NCBI RefSeq assembly: GCF_035582795.1
Contig: NC_134367.1
Location: 5,690,062 to 5,754,061, forward strand
From: Mycteria americana
Taxonomy: Eukaryota; Chordata; Aves; Ciconiiformes; Ciconiidae
Direction: 5' to 3'
DNA: 64,000 bases
Part shown: piece by piece, positions 48,301-60,600 of the stretch
Position numbering within the stretch: the stretch's first letter is position 1
Layout of the letters: the number at the start of each line of letters is the position of its first letter
Notes under the pieces: model-generated
Told to the model about the DNA's origin: nothing
The model's database searches: none
The model's input: only the letters and a program-made list of their open reading frames with translations
Made by a program: the position numbers and the translations under genes

Positions 48301-50565
48301 GTTCAAAAACAATGGTGTGGTATTATAATGGTGCTGTAGTCAAAATTTCCAATTTGCAAGTCATCTACACCCAGCATCTCAACCCTGGTAGTCCCATAGC
48401 CTTCAAAGAGACTCGTAGCTTCCTTGTTTATGTGCCTTGCCTTTGCCTGGGCTAGCTTTTTTTGTGTGGCATCTACCCCCAGCTGACAGTAACCGTTTGA
48501 ATTATTATCCTGCTGGTTATCTCCCTAATAATAATCTGGAGTGGAAGGTGAGTTGGGTTGTGTGGAAGAAATTAACAATGTTCCTTTTTGCAAAACAAAG
48601 TTAATTAAAAGGATCAGGTCTGCAAGGTATTTTATACAGCTAACAAAAAGATCTATGCAAAGCTTGGACCGTACAGAACAGCATGAATTTTAACCAAAGG
48701 CACTAGTTAAGCTGTCATTAACTTCAGTGGAACTGAACAGTTGAAGAAACTGGAATTTTGTCTTCATTGCTTGAGCTCAAATCAGATTCTTGTGGTTGAG
48801 GTTTATATAAGGGCTGGAAGAAGAATATCCACAGTCAAATGTCTCAAATCTCTTTTTCTTTTTTAAAGAACTTTCCATAGATTTATCTTTAAACAAATAC
48901 ATTCATTTGCAGAACCCTGTTGAATTAATTTTCAAATTTTTTTAAATGAAATTACTCCACCTCTTCAGTTAATCCACATGAAGAAGTGGGAATTGATATG
49001 TTAAATTGCTCTTTGTACCATGGTCCCGGATGCCAATTTTATTAATCTTTGTTTTTTTCCCAATTATTTTACCCATAGGCCATGAATTGTAGCATATCTG
49101 ACAGACATTCTTTATAGAACAAATGGATTTCACTATTTAAACAGGTGTGACATGCTTTAAAGAAATACTTACAGTAGTATTATTTGATTTTAACAATACA
49201 AATAAAGCTCAGGTGACTGTGGCAAATTAATGAAAATTACTGAGTATGGCGGATGGGGTGAAATAATGGAACTATCTCCCAGGACATTGAGTATCTGGAG
49301 GTGCTAGACTGCCTCCCCTCGCAGTCAATTGAGATGCAGTCTTAATAACTATGGTAGGCAGTTTATTAGGCTTTCTGATGGTGATAACCGTGGTCTCATC
49401 AAAGTTGTCACAAGCACTTCAGATAAAAAAAGCACCCTTGCCCTTATCTCAGAACATGGAAGGATATGGGAGACCTTATCGCAAGCAACTTCCCATAGTG
49501 CTGCCCACTATACAAATGAAGAACAAAAGCAACTGTGTTAGAAAGGAATTATAATCCGATATTAAAATGCTGGCAACAGCACACAGCTGCAGAAATTCTG
49601 CTGAAAACAGGAAACAATGAAACAATATTGTGCTGTACTATGGACAGCAACCTCGACCCGCCATATCGAAAATGGTGCTCAGTGTGCAAGGCATCACAGC
49701 AAAGGCAAGGATGAGGAAGGGAACTGCAAGAAAAGAATGAGGAGATGTGTAGATGCTTTATGCCTTCTGAAAGCCAACGGGCAGCATGGAAGGAAGCAAG
49801 ACAGGTTGTGTTTAAACAGAGCAGAGTTGAGCACTGAGGACCTGTCAAAGCTGACTTTGTGATATTACCTTATAAATGAGTGGAAGCAAAGATCCTGCAA
49901 AAAGGAAAGGTGGGCTGCGTCATGCTGCACTGGAGCAAAAAAGCAAACACATGCCACACATCTCTTCAGACTAAAGGGGAAAGATGTACACGTCTGTAGC
50001 CATTCTGCAAGTAGGTTACTCTTGAGCAACACATGGGGTGAATTGTGTGTACAATAATGCCTAGTGCCACAGCCTTTTGGCCTCAGTGAGCTAATGCAAT
50101 ATAAATTTTATTTAGCAAATGGAAGTTCAGGAGCCATTTGGAAGAAAATATCACTGTGTTTCCCAGCGTGCAGGTCATTCTGTGCATGGCTATGAAGTGA
50201 GTTGCTGACTTATGTCTCTGCCTCAAAGTATTTATTCCACTCTTTCGCCAGAGCCAGAAAAGGCAATTGCAAAGCAACCATGCCTAAGCTTGAGCTTTCA
50301 TTTTCTGAACACAACATCAGCACTGCAGCTCGCTGATCAGACTACAAGTATTTTGGCAAAGTCAAAGTGCTGCAAAAGGACAAGCCTTTTATCTTCTCTC
50401 TTTCCTTGCCCTGGAGACAAACAAAAAAAGGCAGAACAATGCGGTTGGATTGGTTCATTTTCGTCACCTATTCCTTAAGAAAAGTTCCTTCTTCTAAACT
50501 GTGCAGCCCCAAAGCTGATGTCATTTATCAGCAATAAATATTGACAAGGAAAGAGAAGGGAGTGC
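42351..50565. other. Gene-poor region upstream of gene C
   Basis: No gene, RNA gene or assignable repeat found apart from homopolymer tracts (T at about 45190-45200; A at 47029-47040; (A)nG at 47331-47358). Frames such as 43985-44353 and 47191-47562 are featureless. Confidence 0.4.
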
Positions 50566-50652
50566 ACATATATATATACAACCCTAGAGTGAGGAGAGCT
50601 TCTAACTCCTGCCACTCTTCTTAAGATACAGAAAGATTCTGGCTGGACAAAG
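50566..50652 (+). promoter_or_regulatory. Candidate gene C promoter and non-coding exon 1
   Basis: A TATA-type tract (ACATATATATATACA, 50566-50580) lies about 30 bp before a stretch ending at a strong donor, GGACAAAG|GTAAGG, after 50652. The start codon of gene C is two bases after an acceptor (AG 54606-54607), so an upstream exon is needed. The donor-proximal sequence resembles the gene A candidate at 3043-3102. A TA dinucleotide repeat can arise by chance, so support is moderate at best. Confidence 0.35.
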
Positions 50653-53600
50653 GTAAGGTAAGCAGAATTTAATTTCAGTATTAGAGATTTTATCCATAGA
50701 GTCACTTGGTCAGTATTGATTGGGCACTGTGTTACAAAGGCTAATGTAGTTAATATCTAAGTTGTACCAAATGTTATAATGAAAAGAAAATGTCTGCTTA
50801 TAATAACCCCAGAGGAAGAATTTAAAAATAAATTATATCTTCTGCTTAGAAAGCACTCCTTCCACCTGTCTGGGTGAGAAATGACTTCACTGAAGTCTAA
50901 TTCCCATGTTTCTTTAGATCAAAAGGTAACACTTTGACTCACTTGCTTCATTCTTCAAATGTGAACATAAATTAATCCATTTTGCAGATGGTGGTTAATC
51001 ACAGGAAATGTTTTTCTAATATCATTTGAATTATTGTTCTGTTTAACTTATTTCACTTGAGTATTGGGATATACCATTACAGCTGAACTCAGAATTTTGC
51101 CACCTAGAAATGTTAACTATCTGTCCAAGCTTTCAGGTATATACAGTATTAAAATGTCTATTATATCTTACAGTATGCACTAAGCTGATTGCATTTTCTT
51201 AATGCAGAGTGAAAATTTTTTTACAAAATGAAAGTTAAAGATGTAAACTCAGAAAAGGTAGAAAAAACTTATATCAAAGTAACTGAGAAGACAAATATTC
51301 CCATTCTTACAAACTTTCAAACCTGCTATGCCCCGAAAGCTTTACCAGCTGACAGGAAAAAGGCTCTGCTGAGGAGTGAAGCTCCAGGACTAAACACAAA
51401 AAGCCTGGACTGTATTTTTCAAATAAACCTTTGTTTCTAGCTTTTTAGCTATAGATTTTATTTTTTTACATTCCATCAAATTTGCATGAAATTCCAGTTT
51501 TCAAGCAGAGCTACCTAAAAGTACATTGCTAGCATTTGTCTTTTCAGAAGCATAGAAGCGCTTTAGTGGATTGAATACTGTTGACATGGAAAGATAATTG
51601 TATCTGGGAGCTCTCGTCTTTTGACCTTGAAAGTAATGCCAAATACACTTACTCCAAGTGACGGATTTGATTGTATAGTCTGACAATCGATGATGTGCAG
51701 CAGTATTTTAATCAAGTTTAATTCTGGAGCTAGAAATATTTTATGTTTCCAGTTGCAGCTCTTTTCTGGGGAGTCCCAGAAAGATCTTGTTTCTGCATGT
51801 AAGGACTAGATAACTCCTCTGTGGCCAAAGATATCCCTTCAGTTTAAGAATTTATTCTTCATTAATGTGAGTGAGATCCCTGCCTCTACCTCATGCAAAT
51901 GATTTCCTTACGCAAGGGTGGGAAAACAAACTAAAGACTGAATATCTGAATGACATGAAGTCTTTGGTGTGATAGGATATGTCTTGTTGATTTATATCAT
52001 GCAATGGAATACAGTACTGAAATAAATGATCAATCTAGCTGCAACCTCTCTAGTACCAGGAGCATTATAGTCACCAAATCACATTCTCTTGGCGTTTTCA
52101 TAGGCTGAATAGATCTCCTAAGAGTTAAGATCTATTAGCCCAGGCACAATACCACCATAACGTAACTATGAAGCCCATTGGATTTAAACTCACATCTCTG
52201 CATGGCAATGCTGTGCTACCATGCTTCTTAGTACCAGTTTGGAAATTGATACATCAAGCTCATTACCTTGGGAGCTCATGAAAGAATAGAGTACATTGCA
52301 TAGAATAACCCAACAGCTTTTGTTCTAAACTCAGACAACTTAGTCTTGCATTGCTACCATGCAAATGAAAAGAGAATTCACTTTTCCTCTTTGGTTTAAT
52401 CTCCCTAGAGACAGGTTGAAACTCTGCATAGCTGGGCATCTAAAAAATAAAGAACTTATCTTGTTCCAACAGTGGCTTGGTTGCCACCTTCTGATATATG
52501 GACTCATGCCTTATATGTGTTCATGAACACTTTGCTGTGAATATTAGCCCTAAGATCTTTTGGCTGGGTGTAAAAGTCACATGGTACATTTATGTTCTGT
52601 CATTGATTGAGCTCCAATCTTAGTTGGAAAGTCTTCCCTGTGTTGTAAAAATGATTAACGTTTCTAGCTATGCCTATACTTGCTAGCATCTAAATTCAGA
52701 GGAAGTTGCTCTCAGCCTCAAAGGTAAATGCTAGCAAGCGCATCGCTACATCAAGCCCTTTACCGTGACGTTATACGCTCTGACGTGTGTCAGAATACTA
52801 CTGCAAGCTAGTGTGGAACACTCATAAAAAGTGAACATAAAAGGGATCTCACACACAAAGAAAGGTGTTCAAAAAGCTTCATATTTTCCAGTGTTCTGGC
52901 AGGCCTTTCCCAGGCTCAGGGTTGAATTTTAGTTGGAAATTTAGCCCCAAATGAGGGTTATAAGTGGACCTGCTTGTGCCCAGTTACAGACCACAATGTA
53001 TAAAACTTGTTCCTCAGTGAAGATGAAAGTATCAGAACTGCTGCACTACTTATAAATGAAAGAGTCACACCAAAGCATTCTGCGAAGAAAACTAACACTC
53101 TTTCTGGACACCTATCATTATTCTTTTCATTGCTATCACTATTTTCCCTATAATAAGCAGCAATTTCTGACACCACAGATGTAGGCTGACTCACTCACAG
53201 AGGACTAGATAGCAAGTAAATCCACTGACTTCAGTAACATAAATCCAACGTAAATAAAAGGGAGATCAGATCAAAAATCTAGAGGCAATTTCAGGTGTTA
53301 AATAATGAACAGGATATGAATAATGCTATAAATGTCATCTCTTCCAAGTCATCATTCTAGGAACAAGAAATATTCATTCTATTCACTGAAAGAAGAATGA
53401 AATGCAAGCTGTTTTTCCAGGACCCTTGTAACTTGCTGTTAATTCTTTGAGATGTGAATCCATCCTTCAGTTCCTGACAGAAGTAGATGCTCTTAACTCA
53501 TTCTTCTCACCTAACATCAACATGTTTATTTAATCACTTAGCAGAGATGGATTGGTGGATTGTTTATATTTTATATTTTCATTGTATATTTATGGTTTTA

Positions 53601-54607
53601 ACAGGTGTTATTCCAATAGTTTCCCTGTCAAGCAGGATTTTCTAGATCTCCACCACTGACCTGTACTGCTCACGCTGTGGATTTTTCTCAGAGGCCAGCT
53701 TTAAGGTTTATTATGTTCGACGTTTTTTATTACATCTATTTTCTTTGCTTGCTTCAGTCTGTTTTAAGAAAACCTATTGAGTTCATAGTTACTCTTCCTT
53801 GGGATTTTGCCACACCTTTACTCTTTACCAACTAAAAAGGCATGATTTCCTCTATAGCCTCAATAATACAAAGATATCTAACCTTTACTTCTTCTGACAT
53901 GTAGAAAAAATGTCCCGTGAATATAGGTGGGGTTCAGACTGCGTACATACAGTGGTATTTGGTTTTATAAGGTATCTTAGCAGCCAGAGAGCAACAGCCA
54001 ATATTATTTCATGAAGGTTTTGTTTATGTCTAGGTGTAAGATGTAACTTGAGGGTGATCGTCACCATTTACTGGAGCCACTATGATGCTGATTTGATGAG
54101 GAAACAGGGAGCAGGAAAGGAGCAGAGACAACTGTTGATGTGTTCAGTTCTCCACTCCTCAACACCAGTTCCCAATATGGAAGATGCTTGCTTGAGCAGG
54201 ACACTGATGTGACCCTACTGAACAAATTAATGGGCTTTTTTTTATACAAGGAGGCAAAGACAAAGGAAATGTTGCAAATTCAAGATATCTTGAATAAAGA
54301 AGTCAAAAGGGGGTTGATCCATCTGTTACTAGAAACACGCAACTTTATGCTGCTTACAGTCCCTGCTTCAATGCAAGGTGAAGTCTTCTGTCTGTATGAG
54401 ATAGCGGTGCCCATGCACCATCATACACTCAGTTGCACAGTTTCAGCACATTCAACTGTATTAGGTATCAACTAAAATAATCTTCTCTGTGGCAGCCTTG
54501 ACTTTGCAAGAGTTTTGTGTCTTGCTTACGTACCACATTACACCACAAACTTTATGCAACAGGCATTAATGGATTTGGGGTTTTGTTTTTTGGTTTTTTC
54601 TCTGTAG
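50653..54607. other. Presumed 5' intron of gene C
   Basis: No coding exon or repeat family recognised. It ends in a T-rich acceptor, TTTTTCTCTGTAG. Confidence 0.35.
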
Positions 54608-54609
54608 AA

Positions 54610-54669
54610 ATGGATCTGCTTACTGCAATCATTTTCCTGGCTGCTTTGCTACACCAGTCTGATGGGCAG
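54610..54669 (+). CDS. CRISP: Gene C coding exon 1: signal peptide
   Basis: Sixty bases after acceptor CTCTGTAG; donor GGGCAG|GTAGGA. Encodes [20 protein letters not shown], a typical secretory leader. Confidence 0.92.
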
Positions 54670-57600
54670 GTAGGAGCATTCATCTATTCAAAAACGCTAT
54701 ATCTGAGCACGTTGTCTAGATTTCTGATGTGGCATAGTCTGGTCTAGTGATCTCTAGAGCTTTACAATTCAGGGTTGAAATTATTGTTAACGTGTTAACA
54801 TAAGACAGTAAAGATGAACTCTCATTTTTCACAGATTTTTGTATTAAAATATTTCTTACACCTATCAAAATATTCTTCTTCTCACAAGAATAATTTTAAA
54901 AATACATTTTCCCCAAAAATATGAACTGAAGCTGTTCTAAAATAGTTTATCTAAGTATCAGAAGTCTAATCTTCACCTCTCCCTAGAGAGGATTAATCTT
55001 GTAAGATACAGATGCCTACTACGTAGGCACTTGAATGTGAGCTATTTATCAAGATCTGCTTATTAATGAATGAAAAGGAATAAGTACTTCAGGGATGCCA
55101 ATCATCTCTTTCTTCAATAAATCTCAGGTGAACTATGTCCTAAGTTGCTTGTTTCCTTTACCTGAGTATAGCAGCAGCCTAAAATAACTGGCTGAGAAGT
55201 TATTTCTACCACTGTAAATGTCTTAAGTTAAACAAAATGTAAGACACCTCTTGGGGTAGGTTCAGTTGTCAAAACAGAAGTTTCTTAGTGCAGCTTGAAA
55301 CTCTCCAGAGTATCTAAGCCATTCATGGGTGGCTGTACAGACAACTATACCTTTCTGGAGCAACAGTCTGAGGCTAGGTAGGGCTCTCTGGGCATTTCAA
55401 ATGACATTAGGTGCTATTTTAAGCCACTGACTGCAGCCTTTAAGACCTAGAACTGAGCTCTGAAGGCAAAGCAGTGGGATTCATTCATATTACTTGGACA
55501 TTTCAGAATTCAGTCTCTCATTTTATGCTTTTCTCATTGACCACAAAGGCAAACTGAGGTGACTTTTAGGTATTTATATCTATGGTGTAGATATGTAAAA
55601 TTAAATAAGACGGATCAGTGCCTACAAAAGAGACCATCACACCAACAGTGGAACTCATCTCACTGACTTAAGCATCAAAGTATTAGTTGTCCAGATCTCT
55701 GCCAGCCTCTCTCTACAAACAAAGGAAGAAGAAAGAGGTACTTGTAAAGAGTAGTTCTTCCAGTCCTGAAAAGAAGTTTAGATTTTGTGGGATGAGCTAC
55801 CTCTGCCCTCTCCAGTAATGACATAGAGAGTGCAGGCGTCTAGCTTAGACTGATGTCTCATTTTTAGACATTAAGTGGAAAGAATCCTTTCCTGAGGTAT
55901 GTTTTAGTCTGAAAACTCCAACGTAAGCACTGCAACTCTTTTTCTCTGCAAGGATTCATGACCTGACATCACTATGTAAGAGACAATCTAAATCATTCAT
56001 TGCTTTCTTGACCTTAGGTATATCAGAAGATGGGCTGCAAACAGTCCTAAGTTCTGATCCAGCTTCACACGCTTCCAAAGCTTACAAATGACAAGAGCTA
56101 GGGACTTTTTTAGTGCACACAACAGGTCAAAGCCTGTCTTGAGATTTGGTTCCAGAGCTAAGCTTTCTCCATGTTTGATGTGGAGACATCTGAAGGTAGA
56201 ATTCCTACCTACAAATCTAATTTAGGGTCATGTCTCCTAATTAAAAGTGCAGCTCAAATCAAGGAAGGAAGAAAAAAAAATCGGCAATTATAAGAATAGA
56301 AGAACCAACAAAGGAAAGTTCGGAATTTCTAAGAAGCTTTACTTTGACAAGAAGCTCATAATTTATCTTGCTTATTAAACTTCTTATAACTGGAACCTTC
56401 ATTGTTATTGTTTTCCAGGGTTTTCCATATGACCGAAAGGGCATTTCCTCCTTTCCTTATGTTAACTTTCAAAACCAAAAACAGATCCTTGAGCAACACA
56501 ATGAAATACGGAGATCTGTAACTCCCACAGCCAGGAACATGCTGAAGATGGTAAGCTATGCACTGTAACTAGCCTGCTTTCCACATCATTAACAGAAGAT
56601 TGTAGCCTTTCTAAACAACCCACACTCAGTGAAGAGAGAGGGCAGGAAAGGTGCTCTGGGATTGAGATGAAGAAATTAGATTTTTATCCCTTTGTTTCTG
56701 CCGGCTTCATGCTTAGTTTTGCACTCCTTGATGCTGCAAGCACTTGTAAAAGCATTGCAAAGGTCTCAGGACGGGCCACAAGCACTACTTGAAACCTCTC
56801 TCCTAACCAACGTGCCTTAGTTTCTCCACTTAGCAAAACTCAATTAAGCAGCATCAGAAATGTTCCGTGCTTAAGGTTATTTGTCTACAGGATCTACAAA
56901 CACTGGCTTGCCCCAACCACATCTATTTATTGCTGTCAAGCCTATGTTAACATAGCCTGCACAGTGGATCACAAGTTCTTGCCTTATGGCTGCTCATTGC
57001 AATAGACAGCAACTGCAAGCCTTTTCAGGGAAAGTATTTAAACCGAGGAAAAGGTACAAAATGCAGTGATGGCTCTCAGGTAATACTCTTGAGTCTGTGG
57101 GATAAGCAGCTCCCTTAGAAGAAGAGAAACACATGCCCTGGATGAAGGAAAGTGTGTGTAAAGCAAAGGTGGAGCAGGAGCACCAGCAGCAACATGTTTC
57201 TGAATCGCATGCTGTCAGGAGGGCAAAACAGGCCTAGACCTGCCTAGCCATTTGTCCTCAGCTGAGCTTATTTTGCCCATCACTGCATCCATGCCCGTCA
57301 CCCCTGATATTCTTGATGTTATCCCTATCCCATGAGCAGATGAGCTGGTCAGTCCTTTATGGTTAAGCCTGCGTGGTAAGACTTGCAAACATTCCCCAGA
57401 TTCAGAGTCCAGCTGGTGTCTATCACTACATCTCAGCTGCACCTGGGCTGAAAATCGGTTTTATATCATTTAGCGCACTGCATCCTGCAAAGTTAACTCA
57501 GACACAAAGCCAAAAGAAAGCAACAGTATGTTATAAAACTCCTGTTAATCAGGACTGTCTGGAGATCAGGACTGTGTGATACTGTGCAAAATAACCTGCT

Positions 57601-60600
57601 CTGCAACCTTTAAGAGCTGAAGAAATGTGGTGTCATTGCCCTAGTAGTGTAAACTGGCATGACTTCTCTGCTTTCTGTTCAGGACCACGGGAACATTCAG
57701 CACGCAATGCCCAAGTCACTCTGCATGGGTTTTTTTCTTCTTGTGGACTGCATTAATATATACGTCACCTGGATACTTCTTCCTTTGTGTCTTTCAGGTG
57801 TGGAGTGAGAAATCTGCCAAAAACGCTCAGAAATGGGCAGAGAAGTGTGAGATGAGAATCAGTCCAAGAGAACAGAGAGTCATTGATGGTACATGACAAA
57901 TATGGAGCCTAAGCTGACGGGTTAATGACAGTTTGCAGATGACCCCTGTGCATGTGAACTAGATATAAGGATAACTTCTCATCTGTTGTAGAATATCTTT
58001 TTAGGATTATTAAACACAAAAGCATCATCTTTGGCAGATAAATACCCTGAAAGACAAATTGTTGGAACTTGAGAGAGAGGGATGCTTGGTACTTGCCCTA
58101 TATTTGTACCTTTCTTGAGGTGTCTCCTTTTGGCTCCTGCTGGAGACAAGACAGCGCAATAGGTGACTGTTGGTATGACTAAGTACAGACATTTTTGTGT
58201 AACATTTTGTAGTCAAATAAGTATCTGTGACTGAAAGCTCATCAAAATCAGAGTAACATTTCCTGCAGCTTTCATAGGGTCAGGTGTACTGTCCTCTTCT
58301 CAAAAACACAGGGCAAATAGGTTGGGATCGTAGAGATTTTTTTTAGGATGTAGCTACAACCCCTCTGTCCTACCTCCCACCCTACAGCTTGCTTCTCTCC
58401 CAAGTAATGAAATAGACTTACTTCTACTTCAGGTGTCACCTGCGGTGAGAATATATTACTATCATCTTATCCAAGAACATGGGCTGAAGCAATTCAAGTC
58501 TGGTCCAGTCAGTCCTCCAATTTCAACTATGGAGTTGGAGCAACCACGAAAAATGTCAATATCGAGAACTATACTCAGGTATGGAGAATCAAAACAAACT
58601 GCAATGATACTCTAGAATTACAGATACAGATATTTACCATCAGAAAAAAAATCATCACTATCATCAAACCATTATCTATCATTCACACTCTGATCCAAAC
58701 ATGAATGATAAATTAAAACTCTTTTTCATCTAATTCTGAGGCAATGGAGCCAGCAGTTTGGAAGAGCTGTCCAGAAGAGAAATATTATTCTGTAGAAAAA
58801 AAGATTCAATACCTTTAATTTAGAAATAAATATTTTCTATATAGAGATTGAAATACCTGATTAAGAAATCTCAAAGTAAAATATCTATGAAGAAAATATT
58901 TGAATTCAAACTTTATCGTCCTGCCAGAAACTGTGTTCAAAAACATTTGGAAACTGGAGGACATGGCTAACTCATTTTTCTGTTTATTCTTACTGACAGC
59001 TAAACTGTAAACTTAAAAGCTAAACAGACAAAATGAAAACAAAACTTTTCTTCTGGTTCAGTTATTTAGTGAGCGCTTTGATGAGAATTCAATAAAATAT
59101 GATTCTGAAATAATGTGTTTATTTTTTTATTCTACAGCTAATCTGGTATAACAGTTACAAGATTGGGTGTGCAGTTGCCTACTGTCCTAGGAACAAGTTC
59201 AACTACTTTTATGTTTGCCAATACTGTCCTTCGTACGTACTGCCTTTTTACTCATTTAAGATGACATAATTATGGATATGTTTTCAAACACTCCTGTGGT
59301 CCATTGGTCATGTGTAGGATAAATTGGACATGTGTAAATTGGTCATGTGTAGGATAAATTGTAATGTAAATTGGTCACGTGTAGGATTGGTCATGTGTAG
59401 GATGTAAATTGGTCATGTGTAGGATAAACTGGACATGTGTTCAGTTTTGGGCCCCCCACTACGAGAGAGACATTGAGGGGCTGGAGCGTGTCCAGAGAAG
59501 GGCAACGAAGCTGGTGAAGGGTCTGGAGCACAAGGCTGATGGGGAGCGGCTGAGGGAACTGGGGTTGTTTAGCCTGGAGAAAAGGAGGCTCTGAGGGGAG
59601 ACCTTATCACTCTCTGCAACTGCCTGAAAGGAGGGTGTAGAGAGGTGGGGGTCGGTCTCTTCTCCCAAGTAACAAGTGATAGGACAAGAGGAAATGGTCT
59701 CAAGTTGCACCAGGGGAGGTTTAGACTGGATATTAGGAAATTTTTCTTCACCGAGAGGGTTATCAAGCATTGGAACAGGCTGCCCAGGGAAGTGGTTGAG
59801 TCGCCATCCCTGGAGGTATTTAAAAGACGTTTGGATGAGGTGCTTAGGGACATGGTGTAGTGGTGGTCTTGGTAGTGTTAGGTTTACGGTTGGACTCGAT
59901 GATCTTATAGGTCTTTTCCAACCTATACGATTCTGTGATTCTGTGATAAAATGATCACAGTTTATTTTAACCATTTATAATTTTGAAAATACCGATGTGA
60001 ATTGTGGGTTTAACATCAGGTTAAATAGTAATATTTATTTTATTTCACATTGAAACAGATATTAGGGAAATTTTAGCATATGAACAAAGAAAGGTCTCTC
60101 TCTGCAGAATCAGGCATCATGCACAAATCATCCTATACCTTTGACCACAAACAAGAAAGTCAGATGCAAAGTGAAAGGCAACAGTAATTGAAAGAATGAA
60201 TGAATATTGACGGAGGTAAAGAGCACATCTGAAACAGCTGCACGTCAGAAGGCGTCTGCTGAGGTTATTTCCTTTTAAGCCACAATCACTTGAAAACCAT
60301 CAGAAAAGCAGAACTAGGAAGCACATAAGATTTTTTTTTTAAAACTGATAATGTTATACAAATGCAAATAATCGATTAATTTTCTTTCTCTAAAACTTAT
60401 TGTCCCTCTTATTTAAAATCAAAGTTCTTGTATTCTATGAATACCTGAAACTAAAGCATGACTGTCTATGAAAATAATTTTATTCAAAAGCTTCTGAATG
60501 CCTTTCATTACGATAAATAACATAAATTCCTGTTAATGTCTCAGTGGTGCACTTTGATCTTGTTTTGTGTTGTATTTCTTTCAAATTTCAGAGGAAACAA

